DNA from: Treponema sp.
Lineage (GTDB): Bacteria; Spirochaetota; Spirochaetia; Treponematales; Treponemataceae
DNA length: 64,000 nucleotides
Assembly: GCA_017551545.1 (NCBI GenBank)
Contig: JAFZLJ010000025.1
Coordinates: 1-64,000, forward strand
Reading direction: 5' to 3'
Part shown: piece by piece, positions 41,359 to 50,439 of the stretch
Position numbering within the stretch: position 1 is the first letter of the stretch
Layout: every line of letters begins with the position of its first letter
Position numbers and translations under genes: made by a program
Notes under the pieces: model-generated
Told to the model about the DNA's origin: nothing
The model's input: only the letters and a program-made list of their open reading frames with translations
Databases searched by the model: none

Positions 41359-44300
41359 TGACTTTATTCTCTGCAATTCTTTTTTCTGTTTTTACAAGCG
41401 CAATGTTTTTTATAAAAGGCCAGTTCTTTGCAGGCAGTGGAACAAGTGACCTTTTGAATTATTTTTCAAACGTACCGTATATCTGCATTCTTGTTGTGCC
41501 TTCGCTTTGCTATAAAAAATCAATAAACATTTATGATGATTTTATTCCGGTATCGCGCGGTAAAAAGTTATTACAGAACTTCCTCCGCATATTTATAAAC
41601 TTTGCAATAATAATTGCGTTCATGATTCCGGTCTGCCTTCTTGTAAACCTTTTTGGAAGCGTAGATGCAGGACAGGTTTTCACAAGCATTTTATGTCTGC
41701 TTTTTTACGGAGCAAGTCTTATAGCTCTCTGCCTTTTAATAAACGAAGTTTTTGTTAACAGCATTGTAAGCTTTGTTGTAAGCGCACTCTTGCTGGCAGT
41801 TTTCAATTCAATCCACCTTGTACCACTTTATGTAAATACAAACGCATTCTTCACACTTATATGCAAACTGTTCAGTTTTGCCTGGCACTTTGATGCAGCT
41901 TCAAAAGGCATTATCGACACCCGGGATATATTGTTGCTTTTGCTGTGCACAATAATCTTTTTGTATTCTGCCTGGCATGTGATTATGCACAAAAAGGGAA
42001 AATGCTTTACCCGTAAACAGAAAACTTTCTATGCAGAAATCTTTGCGCTTTTGCTTTTAGTTTTATTCAACAGTGCAGGCTACTATAAACGTTTTGATTT
42101 TTCTAAAACAAAATCATATTCGGTGAGTAGTTATACAAAAAAGCTTGCAGACAATCTTGAAGATAACTTAAAAATAACGTATTACCGTTCAGGAACACTA
42201 TCAAAACTGTATCCTCAGATCCGCGATGTAAGTGATTTTTTAACTTCATACACGCTTTTAAACAGAAAAATAAGCTATACAATAAAAGATCCGGATAAGG
42301 ATGCAGAGATCCAGACAATGCTCGACAACTACGGCGTTACAAGCCAGCAGATTCAAAATGTTGGAGCAACTACAACCCAATACACAAGTGTTTATTCTGC
42401 AATAGTTCTTGAATACCGCGGAATGATTCAGATAATTCCATTTTTAATGTCGAGCCAGACTCTTGAATATGATATGGCCATGAGGATTAAAAATCTTCTT
42501 CAGGCAAAAAATATGATTGTAAACATTGTTGTAGGCAACGGCATGAGCCTTGATGAAGATTACAATTTTATTATTCCATGGCTGAATTCTCAGGGAATAC
42601 TTGCTAATCCTCTTTACATTGAAGATCCTGCTTTTACAACAAATCTTTCACTTGCTTCGGGACCGCTTCTTGTAATAGGAGATAGTAACATAAACATAGA
42701 AAACGCAATTGCAATAGAAAACTATATTCTTGAACAAAAGGGCAATGCTGTGTTTGCAGTTAGTCCTTACAGCTGTAGTATCGAAGAAGACTGGAGCCTT
42801 ACTTCAAACTCCAGAACGAACATTGTTGAAATGCTTGAAAACTGGGGCGTTACCTTTACAGATAAAATTACCGCTGACATTTCCTGCGCAAGAATCACAA
42901 TGTACTCCGATGACGGACAGGAACAAAATCCATTTGAAGCTTCAAGCACTGTAACAGAAGTTTTGAATTATCCTTTGTGGATAAGCCTTTTGCCTCAGGA
43001 ATTCTGCCGGCTTGGAATGACTCTTTTCTGGCCTGTAAGCCTTGAACTTTCGCAGAATGCAACTCCATATCTTGTTACAAGTCCAATGGCGTACACTTAT
43101 AAAACAGACCGTTCAAGTCCAAAACGTCTCATAGAAACAAATCCATTTTATGTACAGCCTGATACAGCAGCAAACAAAGAAAAAGGAACTCAGATTATTG
43201 GAGCGCAGATTACAGGACCTTTAAGCGGCTTATACAATCTTGCAGCCTGTGACGATTCAAATATTATCGTAATTCCAGACCAGTACTTTTTGAACACACT
43301 GATGACAGGCTACATTGGCGGAGACTTCGGAGACTACAGAAACTTTGAGTTTATTTCAAACTGCCTTTTGAATCTTGCCGGAGAAAGTGAACTTGCCCAG
43401 CTTCAATCAAAAACAACAAGAGATACAAGCCTGTATAAAGTAACAGACGAGCTGCAATTCCTTAAGCTAAGACTGTTAGTGTTTATTATGATTTTTGTGG
43501 TGATTCCGATGGTAGAGGGTGGCATATTTTTGTTGAAGTCGCGTCATTGCCGTGCTCGACACGGCAATCTGTTACGAGATTATCGGGTCAAGCCCGATAA
43601 TGACAAATATTGCCATGACAGGATTATTTCTATCCTCCTTCTTTCTCTAATTACCATCCTCACAATAACCGAGCTTTTATATCTCACAGTCTTCTCCAAA
43701 ACCGGTGAAAAAAAGCGCCACCAGCAGGAAATACAGCTGCTCCATGAGGCAGACATTTCTCAGATAGACGGAATCATTATCCAGGGCAACAATGAAGGCC
43801 TCATCTTAAAAAGAACAGATGACATGTGGCTTCTTACAGATATGTCAAATCCGGGTTCTGATATTCCCGCAGACACACAGCGGCTTGCTAAGCTTTTTGT
43901 AAATCTTGTTTCAAAGCACACAATGACAAAGACAGGTAAAAAAGACAGCACCATTATAAACACATACGGCCTTGATGAAACTAACGGTACAGTAATAAGT
44001 CTTTTTAAGAACGGCACTGAATATCAGAGGCTTTATTTTGGTTCAACAGATTTTTCACAGTCGCGCCGCTATTTTACAACGCTTGAGCTTAATTCAGTTT
44101 TTCTGTTTGATTCTTCGTTTGAAAACTTTTTAAGTACAAGTGTTCAAAGCTGGAGCGACCCGTATATAATTTCACAGCAGCTTAAAGATGAAGTCTTCCA
44201 GATGGGTGAACCTCAGGATGTTGATCCAAAAATATTTGAGCTTCGTCACGGCGGCATTGCAGAATCTTTGATTGATCTTCCGTTAGATCTTTCATTTACA

Positions 44301-44480
44301 ATCCAGATGGGCGACAAATCTACAATTACGCTTGATATTTACGAATATCCGACTGATGATTCTGTTCAGGAATATGTAGTTTCTACAACTTTTGATTCAC
44401 CACGTCTTGGAAAATCTTTTTCGTACAAAACAAAAATCAGCTTGTGGACTTACAACAAAATTAAAGAAATTATGTTGTAA
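41358..44480 (+). CDS. Fused ABC-2 permease / GldG-like / DUF4340 membrane protein
   Basis: The 1040-residue protein has three parts. Residues 1-230 hold six or seven membrane helices of an ABC-2/GldF-like permease. Residues ~230-720 form a GldG-like extracytoplasmic domain (SYTKKLADNLEDNLKITYYRSG; LLVIGDSNINIENAIAIENYIL; IIVIPDQYFLNTLMTG) ending in a helix. Residues ~755-1040 start with a helix and then match DUF4340 (QIDGIIIQGNNEGLILKRTDDMWLLTD). The GldG and DUF4340 parts are usually separate genes. Here residues ~729-750 at the join are encoded by a palindromic repeat, so the fusion may result from its insertion. It works with the ATPase encoded just upstream. Confidence 0.8.
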   Translation: MTLFSAILFSVFTSAMFFIKGQFFAGSGTSDLLNYFSNVPYICILVVPSLCYKKSINIYDDFIPVSRGKKLLQNFLRIFINFAIIIAFMIPVCLLVNLFGSVDAGQVFTSILCLLFYGASLIALCLLINEVFVNSIVSFVVSALLLAVFNSIHLVPLYVNTNAFFTLICKLFSFAWHFDAASKGIIDTRDILLLLLCTIIFLYSAWHVIMHKKGKCFTRKQKTFYAEIFALLLLVLFNSAGYYKRFDFSKTKSYSVSSYTKKLADNLEDNLKITYYRSGTLSKLYPQIRDVSDFLTSYTLLNRKISYTIKDPDKDAEIQTMLDNYGVTSQQIQNVGATTTQYTSVYSAIVLEYRGMIQIIPFLMSSQTLEYDMAMRIKNLLQAKNMIVNIVVGNGMSLDEDYNFIIPWLNSQGILANPLYIEDPAFTTNLSLASGPLLVIGDSNINIENAIAIENYILEQKGNAVFAVSPYSCSIEEDWSLTSNSRTNIVEMLENWGVTFTDKITADISCARITMYSDDGQEQNPFEASSTVTEVLNYPLWISLLPQEFCRLGMTLFWPVSLELSQNATPYLVTSPMAYTYKTDRSSPKRLIETNPFYVQPDTAANKEKGTQIIGAQITGPLSGLYNLAACDDSNIIVIPDQYFLNTLMTGYIGGDFGDYRNFEFISNCLLNLAGESELAQLQSKTTRDTSLYKVTDELQFLKLRLLVFIMIFVVIPMVEGGIFLLKSRHCRARHGNLLRDYRVKPDNDKYCHDRIISILLLSLITILTITELLYLTVFSKTGEKKRHQQEIQLLHEADISQIDGIIIQGNNEGLILKRTDDMWLLTDMSNPGSDIPADTQRLAKLFVNLVSKHTMTKTGKKDSTIINTYGLDETNGTVISLFKNGTEYQRLYFGSTDFSQSRRYFTTLELNSVFLFDSSFENFLSTSVQSWSDPYIISQQLKDEVFQMGEPQDVDPKIFELRHGGIAESLIDLPLDLSFTIQMGDKSTITLDIYEYPTDDSVQEYVVSTTFDSPRLGKSFSYKTKISLWTYNKIKEIML
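43543..43604. repeat. Two-hairpin palindromic repeat inside a coding sequence
   Basis: ATTGCCGTG/CACGGCAAT (43546-43568, CTCGA loop) and ATTATCGGG/CCCGATAAT (43579-43601, TCAAG loop), bounded by GTC and GAC. The second hairpin is closely related to 25228-25250 and 27612-27634. It is translated in frame between the GldG-like and DUF4340 parts. Confidence 0.9.
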
Positions 44481-45085
44481 AGAAAGTGAACTAAAACACA
44501 GTTCCATATAAAGTTTGTTTTTTTATACAAATAAGTCAAAACTAAATGAGCCACGGCAGCATTAATAACTGCAAGAATCCCAAGATACAAATGCGCAAAA
44601 GCAAAAGCGAGCAGGGCAAGAGCCTGACAAATTATTAAAGTACTTTTCTTATCCCCAAACCGCGTATACCCCAAAATCCTGTAAAACGCATCTGCAAAAT
44701 AAAATCTGTAAATTACTTCTTCATAAACCGCACTAAACAAAAAAGTAAGAACACAAAAAATCCACTGAAGCCCCCCAGAAGGAAGCGCAATATCAAATTC
44801 CTTTACAGAATTCTTAGTAATAAACCTGATCAAAAGCGCCACAAAAAACATAAAAGTAAGCGCAAAAAACCCCGGATAAAAAAATCCTTTCCTAGTATTA
44901 AGCCCCTTACTCAACACAAACAAAACAACCGCAAAAATGCCGAGTCCAATTTGCCTAAAAGGAAAAGTCCAGGTAAATATCTGATCCCCCGCACTCACAC
45001 CAGGAGCAATTACCGGGGGCAAAATTAGAAATACTAATATAAGAGAAAAAATAAGAATTTCCGAAAATATGGATTTATTAATCAT
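44450..45085 (-). CDS. CPBP family intramembrane metalloprotease-like protein
   Basis: The 211-residue protein has about six membrane segments and the CPBP (Abi/CAAX protease) motifs: YEEVIYRFYF (Glu-Glu-xxx-Arg), FAFAHLYLG and CVLVHFLYN. Members are Rce1-like glutamate proteases; bacterial ones are linked to peptide processing or bacteriocin immunity. The substrate is unknown. It is convergent with and overlaps the 3' end of the ABC permease fusion gene by 31 bp. An 82-bp inverted repeat lies just upstream of its start. Confidence 0.82.
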   Translation of the reverse strand: MINKSIFSEILIFSLILVFLILPPVIAPGVSAGDQIFTWTFPFRQIGLGIFAVVLFVLSKGLNTRKGFFYPGFFALTFMFFVALLIRFITKNSVKEFDIALPSGGLQWIFCVLTFLFSAVYEEVIYRFYFADAFYRILGYTRFGDKKSTLIICQALALLAFAFAHLYLGILAVINAAVAHLVLTYLYKKTNFIWNCVLVHFLYNIISLILL

Positions 45086-45096
45086 AGTCTTCGTCT

Positions 45097-45178
45097 GTTG
45101 GTGACCCCGGAGTAGAAAAAGATTGAGGGGAACTTTCTCTGTCCCCCGAAAGCTTTTTCTACGGGAGGGGTTACCAAC
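45097..45178. repeat. 82-bp inverted repeat (long hairpin)
   Basis: GTTGGTGACCCC (45097-45108) pairs with GGGGTTACCAAC (45167-45178), with one mismatch. GTAGAAAAAG (45112-45121) pairs with CTTTTTCTAC (45153-45162). An inner GGGGA/TCCCC pair closes the loop. It sits between two divergent genes and has no coding potential. Possible MITE-like element or structured leader. Confidence 0.75.
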
Positions 45179-45267
45179 TATATGAATGCCTATCCTTACA
45201 TATATACATATTTAATGACAAATGTAACTTTTTGTGTTATATTAGTATATATAATAAAGAGGATTTT

Positions 45268-46482
45268 GTGTACATTCTAATCGGAATTATTATAGCTATT
45301 TCAATTCTTCTCGCTTTAGCAGGCTTATATTCAGTTTTCAAACAGCGTATTGAGTTTTATATAACAGGATTTGACCAGAAGTTTTCACTTTCAGACTTGA
45401 ATCTTTTGTGGAGTGTTGCCCAGATTTGTGATCTTGATTATCCAAAAGCACTTTTCTGGTCAATGCCGTCTTTAACAAAATGCATGACTCATATCACTTC
45501 TCAGGCTGCTGCAAACGGCACAGAAAATGATCCAGGTACACAGGCTCTTATTACAAAGCTTTTTAATTACAGAACAAAGCTTCAGAATCAGACAGACGAA
45601 AAGAAAGGCGTTGAGTCTACAATGTATCTTGAAAAAGATCAGAAACTCAGAATTATTCTTCCGGGAAAAGGAGTTTTCTCATCAAAAATCCTTAATAACG
45701 GAAAAGAAATGATAATTTCAGTACCAAGACAAAAAGACATGATTCCGCTCACTGCAGAAGAATGGGTAGGAAAATTTGTAAGTGTATACCTTTGGCGAAA
45801 AGGCGATGCACGCTATGTATTCGATTCAACTGTAACTGGTCATGGTCTTTTTGTTGGTGAATCATCAATTTCGCTTAAGCATTCAAGCAATCTTATTCGT
45901 ACCCAAAAAAGAAAAGCTGTGCGTGCTAAATGTGAAATTAAAGCAAATCTGTATATCATCAAATCTGAAAACATTGATTACAATGCAGTAGAAACACAAA
46001 ACGGCTACAAGTGTCTTATCGAAGATATTTCGGAATCTGGTGCACTTATTCGTATTGGCGGTAAAGGTGTTTCAAATGTTCAGATTAAGCTTCAGTTCAA
46101 TATTCAGAACATGCTTATCATCATGTTTGGTGTTGTAAGAACTGTAGAGTATAACGAAGCTTCTAATCAATCACTGCTTCATTTTGAATGTATTCATCTT
46201 GATCAGACAATGAAGAATGAAGTTTTGAGCTTTGTTTATAACATGCTTCCAGACCGCGAAAAAGAGGTTTATGAAGCTTTACAGCTTACAGATACTGATG
46301 AAATTGAAGCAGGCGATGAAGGCCTGGAAAATGTAACTGATGGCCAGCAAAATGATTTAACTAATGATGGAACTGCTTCAGGTCAAAACCAGGAAGGTCC
46401 ACAGCAGGATAATACACCTGTAAATCTTCCGCCAATGCCTGATTCAGTAACAGAGGGTGATTTCCCAAGTATTGAAGATTAA
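45268..46482 (+). CDS. Membrane-anchored PilZ-domain c-di-GMP receptor
   Basis: The 404-residue protein has one N-terminal membrane helix (YILIGIIIAISILLALAGLYSV). A middle domain (LRIILPGKGVFSSKILNNGKEMIISVPRQKDMIPLTAEEWVGKFVSV) resembles the YcgR-type N-domain. A PilZ domain follows, with the c-di-GMP-binding RKAVR and DISESGA motifs. The tail is acidic and low in complexity. I chose GTG 45268 (AGAGGA just upstream) over the TTG at 45232. It likely links c-di-GMP levels to motility, as known for spirochaete PilZ proteins. It heads an operon-like run of plus-strand genes to about 52.6 kb. Confidence 0.78.
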   Translation: MYILIGIIIAISILLALAGLYSVFKQRIEFYITGFDQKFSLSDLNLLWSVAQICDLDYPKALFWSMPSLTKCMTHITSQAAANGTENDPGTQALITKLFNYRTKLQNQTDEKKGVESTMYLEKDQKLRIILPGKGVFSSKILNNGKEMIISVPRQKDMIPLTAEEWVGKFVSVYLWRKGDARYVFDSTVTGHGLFVGESSISLKHSSNLIRTQKRKAVRAKCEIKANLYIIKSENIDYNAVETQNGYKCLIEDISESGALIRIGGKGVSNVQIKLQFNIQNMLIIMFGVVRTVEYNEASNQSLLHFECIHLDQTMKNEVLSFVYNMLPDREKEVYEALQLTDTDEIEAGDEGLENVTDGQQNDLTNDGTASGQNQEGPQQDNTPVNLPPMPDSVTEGDFPSIED

Positions 46483-46494
46483 CAGGGTAACGAT

Positions 46495-47628
46495 ATGAAA
46501 AAACAATTTTCTTTGCTTATAATAACTATAATTCTTCTCAATTCCGCATTTGCACAGGAATATAAAAAACAGTTTATCAAAGGAAATATTACCGATAAAA
46601 CAAACGCAGTAAGAGAAGCATCTGGTCAGGAAGGCATCTGGCTTTCGCAAAAAGCAATTGATTTTGTTTTGGAAAATAATGAAATTACCGGTACAGACAG
46701 AGACATGGACGGTCTTGCAGTAGCAGCTGTTCTTTCTTTGCCAAATGATTATGTTTCGGGTTTATCTGAAGCAGACAAAAACCAGGTCATGAGCAAATTT
46801 ATTCAGCTTTTTGAAAAGTTTTCAAAGAGTAATACTGTTCAAATTGCAGTTCAGTCAAAGGTTCTTGCATTAAAAGACCACATGAACACAGATGCATTTA
46901 CAGATGTTTTGAATAAATTCTTACAAAGCTCATCAGTTCTTTCATCTGATTCAAGTCTTTTGAAATCAGTAATCAACTCCCTTGGATTTATAGGCAACAA
47001 CATCTCATTTTCTATACTTTATAATAATCTTAATGACAAAAGGTATTCTGCATACTATCCAGAAATTGAACAGACAATTAAAAAACTCATTCCGGTTTCT
47101 ATGAATGAAGTTCTTGCAATTGTTCACAGTAAGGATCCTGCAAATACTCAGCGCATTTTTAACCTTGTAAAACAGGCAGATATAACTACAAACAATCTTT
47201 GCGAAATAGCAGAAAACGTTTTGAATGATTCTCCGCTTATTTCTTTGAAATTTGAAGCACTTGAAATTTTGAACAAAAACAAATGGACCCGTGCTTCGAA
47301 CAGTGTACTTTCGTTCTTCTCAAATTCTCAAAAGGATTTCCAGAACGGACTTGTTACAGAAGATCAGTTTGTAAGTTTAATTAATTCACTTGTAAATATT
47401 TCTCCGTTAGATGCTGTTAATCCGCTTATAAAATACCTGGGCGAATTGAATGTACAGCTTGAATACAACAATTCTGTAGCTCAGAATGTTGTGCTTGCTG
47501 TTATCAATTCATTAGGTGCTATTGGCGATAAACAGGCATTTGATTCTCTTCTTTCGGTAACATACCTTAACTATCCGGAACCAGTTTTGTCTGCAGCCCG
47601 CCAGGCCCTTGCAGGCTTAAGATGGTAA
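46495..47628 (+). CDS. Secreted HEAT-repeat-like protein, unknown function
   Basis: The 377-residue protein has a clear signal peptide (MKKQFSLLIITIILLNSAFA, cut before QEYKK). The body is made of repeated helical units such as LLKSVINSLGFIGNNISFSILYNNL and VVLAVINSLGAIGDKQAFDSLLSV, which look like HEAT/PBS repeats. It is probably periplasmic. The gene is 12 bp after the PilZ gene and overlaps the comEC-like gene by 7 bp. No enzyme motif is visible; a scaffold or binding role is a guess. Confidence 0.65.
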   Translation: MKKQFSLLIITIILLNSAFAQEYKKQFIKGNITDKTNAVREASGQEGIWLSQKAIDFVLENNEITGTDRDMDGLAVAAVLSLPNDYVSGLSEADKNQVMSKFIQLFEKFSKSNTVQIAVQSKVLALKDHMNTDAFTDVLNKFLQSSSVLSSDSSLLKSVINSLGFIGNNISFSILYNNLNDKRYSAYYPEIEQTIKKLIPVSMNEVLAIVHSKDPANTQRIFNLVKQADITTNNLCEIAENVLNDSPLISLKFEALEILNKNKWTRASNSVLSFFSNSQKDFQNGLVTEDQFVSLINSLVNISPLDAVNPLIKYLGELNVQLEYNNSVAQNVVLAVINSLGAIGDKQAFDSLLSVTYLNYPEPVLSAARQALAGLRW

Positions 47629-48869
47629 CGAGGTATTCGAATAATTCTGTTTTTCTAGCGGCTGTAATCTGTATAATTCTTTTTTATTCCGGTCTCATAA
47701 AACTTAAAGACAGGAATAGTTTTGCTTCAACAATAAAACCAAATGAAATCTGTTGTTTAAAAGGCCAGCTTATTTCTTCACCGGCAAAAACTTCGGATGG
47801 AAAATATTATTCTTCAAAGCTTAAGGTTCATGGCTGTAAGAGTGATGTCATGAGCTCCAGTGCATTTGGAAATGTAAAAGTAATGATTCCTTCTGAAATT
47901 GCAGAAGCGTTTTATCCGGGAAAACTCTATTCAAGGGCAGGGGCTTTTTTTGAAGCGGGTGGCCTTTACACAATAAACGGCTTTTTTAATTCAGACTCAT
48001 CAAAGTTCTATATTACAGAATGTACCCAGTCTTCATTTCCAGAAACAGTTTACGGCAGTCTTGATTATTTCAGAGCATTATGCCGCCTGCAATTTAAAAG
48101 ACTCATGTATTCCTGGGGAGCAGGTGGAGGATTACTATTAGCACTTCTTTGTGGTGCAAAAGAGTATACATCTTCAGAAGTTTCATTAAGTTTTAAGAAC
48201 GCAGGACTTTCGCATATACTGGCACTTTCAGGAATGCATCTTTCTATGTTTTCCGGAATAGCTTTATTTTTTGGAAACAAAATAGGCAGGAAAAAGCTTT
48301 CGTTTATAATCCGCATTATAACGCTTATTTGTTTTGTATGGTTTGCAGGTATTTCACCATCATTGTTACGAGCTTTCTTGTGCAGCTTTTTTATGATAAT
48401 AGCTTCTCTTGCTAACGTAGACAAACCTGATTTACTTTTAATTTTGGCGTTCACTTTTTTATGTCAGACAATTATTTCTCCGGCAGATATTTATAATACA
48501 GGTTTTATTCTTTCATATTCAGCTCTTGCAGGAATACTTCTAACAAACAAATTTTTCCGTAGCTTTTACAATAAGTTTTTCCCAGGATATTTAGCTAATT
48601 CACTAGGATCTTCTACTGGGGCACAGATTTTTACAGCACCTGTTTCTCTTTATTTATTCAAAACGTTTGCACCTGTTGGAATTATTGCAACAGCAGTAGT
48701 TTCGCCTGTTGTTACAGTGTTCATTTATTCAGGACTTATCCTTATAGTTTTATGCCTGCTTTTCCCTGTACTTGCTGCATATAGTGGAATTTTTATAAAT
48801 TTAGAGTATAATGTCATTAAGTTTTTAACTGGTATATTTTCAAAAGCTTTTATTTGGAGTATTAATTGA
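47622..48869 (+). CDS. ComEC/Rec2-like competence membrane protein lacking the metallo-beta-lactamase domain
   Basis: The 415-residue protein has an N-terminal DUF4131-like/OB-type region with one membrane helix, then the Competence domain: GLSHILALSGMHLSMFSG, WFAGISPSLLRAF, and several further helices through FLKTFAPVG-like segments. Full-length ComEC usually has 600-800 residues with a C-terminal metallo-beta-lactamase domain; here the protein stops directly after the last helices (a clean stop, overlapping the rsmA start by 4 bp). It may still form a DNA-uptake channel with a separate nuclease, or be a degenerate remnant. Confidence 0.78.
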   Translation: MVTRYSNNSVFLAAVICIILFYSGLIKLKDRNSFASTIKPNEICCLKGQLISSPAKTSDGKYYSSKLKVHGCKSDVMSSSAFGNVKVMIPSEIAEAFYPGKLYSRAGAFFEAGGLYTINGFFNSDSSKFYITECTQSSFPETVYGSLDYFRALCRLQFKRLMYSWGAGGGLLLALLCGAKEYTSSEVSLSFKNAGLSHILALSGMHLSMFSGIALFFGNKIGRKKLSFIIRIITLICFVWFAGISPSLLRAFLCSFFMIIASLANVDKPDLLLILAFTFLCQTIISPADIYNTGFILSYSALAGILLTNKFFRSFYNKFFPGYLANSLGSSTGAQIFTAPVSLYLFKTFAPVGIIATAVVSPVVTVFIYSGLILIVLCLLFPVLAAYSGIFINLEYNVIKFLTGIFSKAFIWSIN

Positions 48870-49735
48870 ATCACCCGGACTATAATTCACCTGCAGAACT
48901 GAAAAAAATTCTTGACGATAACGGCTTTTCTATGCAAAAAAAATTCGGACAGAATTTTTTAATAAACAGTGCAGCTCGAACAAAACTTATAGATGCTCTT
49001 GATGTAAAAGAAGGAACAACAGTCTGGGAAGTAGGCCCTGGTCTTGGTGCAATGACAAGTGAGCTTCTGGAACGAGGAACAAATCTTACAGTCTTTGAAA
49101 TTGACCGCGGTTTTATATCTTTGATTTCACAATTCTTCCAACCTTACAGTGATAAGGAAAGCTTTAGAATTATTGAAGGTGACGTTATAAAAAACTGGTA
49201 TGGTCAGACTCAAAAGGGTACTGTAATTCCAGAACGATTCTTTGGAAACCTTCCGTATAATATTGCAGCAACAATAATTGCAGATACAATCGAAAAAGAA
49301 ATCCGTTTTGAAAAATGTGTTTTTACAGTGCAGAAAGAAGTAGCTGTACGCATGGCCGCAAAACCCGGAGACGAAGATTATTCATCACTTTCTGTTTTAT
49401 GTAACTGGGCTTATGATGTAAAAAATCTTATGGATTTATCTGGTGCATGCTTCTGGCCAAAACCAAATGTAGATTCGCGTGCAGTTCTCTTTACAAAAAA
49501 AGAAGATTTTCCACGATGTACAAATCCAAAACTGTTTATAAAAATGCAGAGAGCTTTGTTCAGTTCAAGACGAAAAACTGTAAGAAATAATCTTCAGGGA
49601 TTTTTGAACAGCAGTGAAAAGGCAGCTTTATATCTGGAAAAAGCAGAGATTAATCCAATGCTTCGTGCAGAAGTTTTAACAATAGATCAGATGCTTAAAC
49701 TTTCAGATATCATTTCTGCAGAGGAATCAAAATGA
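48866..49735 (+). CDS. rsmA: 16S rRNA dimethyladenosine transferase RsmA (KsgA)
   Basis: The 289-residue enzyme dimethylates two adjacent adenines near the 3' end of 16S rRNA. KKFGQNFLINSAARTKLI precedes the AdoMet motif VWEVGPGLGAMTSELLERG, and GNLPYNIAATII is the catalytic NLPY motif. FTVQKEVAVRMAAKPGDEDYSSLSV and WPKPNVDSRAV are also typical. It starts with TTG (48866), supported by GGAG at 48856-48859, and overlaps the comEC-like stop by 4 bp and the next gene by 4 bp. Confidence 0.95.
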   Translation: MNHPDYNSPAELKKILDDNGFSMQKKFGQNFLINSAARTKLIDALDVKEGTTVWEVGPGLGAMTSELLERGTNLTVFEIDRGFISLISQFFQPYSDKESFRIIEGDVIKNWYGQTQKGTVIPERFFGNLPYNIAATIIADTIEKEIRFEKCVFTVQKEVAVRMAAKPGDEDYSSLSVLCNWAYDVKNLMDLSGACFWPKPNVDSRAVLFTKKEDFPRCTNPKLFIKMQRALFSSRRKTVRNNLQGFLNSSEKAALYLEKAEINPMLRAEVLTIDQMLKLSDIISAEESK

Positions 49736-50436
49736 GTGATATTAAACAAAATCTGGAAATTATAAATAACAAAATACGTGCAGTAGAAAAAGAAAGCGGC
49801 CGTAAAGAAGGTTCTGTAAAGCTTATGGCTGTAAGTAAGTTTCATCCTGTAGAAGCTGTAATAGAAGCAGTGAACGCAGGACAAACTTTATTCGGAGAAA
49901 ACCGTGTACAGGAAGCATATTCTAAGTTTCCGGATGTTTTTAAAGCGTATTCCCAAACAGAACTACACATGATCGGGCAGCTTCAGACAAATAAAGTAAA
50001 GCATGCTGTAGAAATTGCAAGCTGTATTGAGTCTGTAGACCGCATTGAACTGCTCCAGGAAATAGAAAAACAATGTTTAAAGCTTAATAAACAGATAAAA
50101 GTGCTTTTTGAGTATCACACAGGCGAAGAATCAAAGTCTGGTTTTACAAGTGATGAAAAACTTTATGAAGCGCTGGACGCATGTAAGAATGGACAATTCC
50201 CGCATATCATTCCAGCCGGCTTTATGACAATGGCTCCTTTTACAGAAGACAAAGAACTCATAAGAAAATCTTTTATAACGCTTCGTCTTCTTGCAGAAAA
50301 AATAAAAACAGAATATCCTATGCTTACATTAGATGAGCTTTCTATGGGAATGTCTGGTGATTTTGAAATTGCAATTCAGGAAGGTTCTACACTTGTTCGT
50401 GTTGGAACTGCAATTTTTGGACAAAGGGTTTATTAA
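49732..50436 (+). CDS. YggS-family pyridoxal phosphate homeostasis protein
   Basis: The 234-residue protein fits the YggS/PLPBP family. VKLMAVSKFHPVEAVIEAVNAG holds the PLP-binding Lys, followed by LFGENRVQEAYSKF, HMIGQLQTNKVKHAV, and near the end MGMSGDFEIAIQEGSTLVRVGTAIFG. These proteins bind PLP and maintain its cellular balance without a known catalytic activity. It is coupled to rsmA by an ATGA overlap. Length is normal. Confidence 0.93.
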   Translation: MSDIKQNLEIINNKIRAVEKESGRKEGSVKLMAVSKFHPVEAVIEAVNAGQTLFGENRVQEAYSKFPDVFKAYSQTELHMIGQLQTNKVKHAVEIASCIESVDRIELLQEIEKQCLKLNKQIKVLFEYHTGEESKSGFTSDEKLYEALDACKNGQFPHIIPAGFMTMAPFTEDKELIRKSFITLRLLAEKIKTEYPMLTLDELSMGMSGDFEIAIQEGSTLVRVGTAIFGQRVY

Positions 50437-50439
50437 TTT

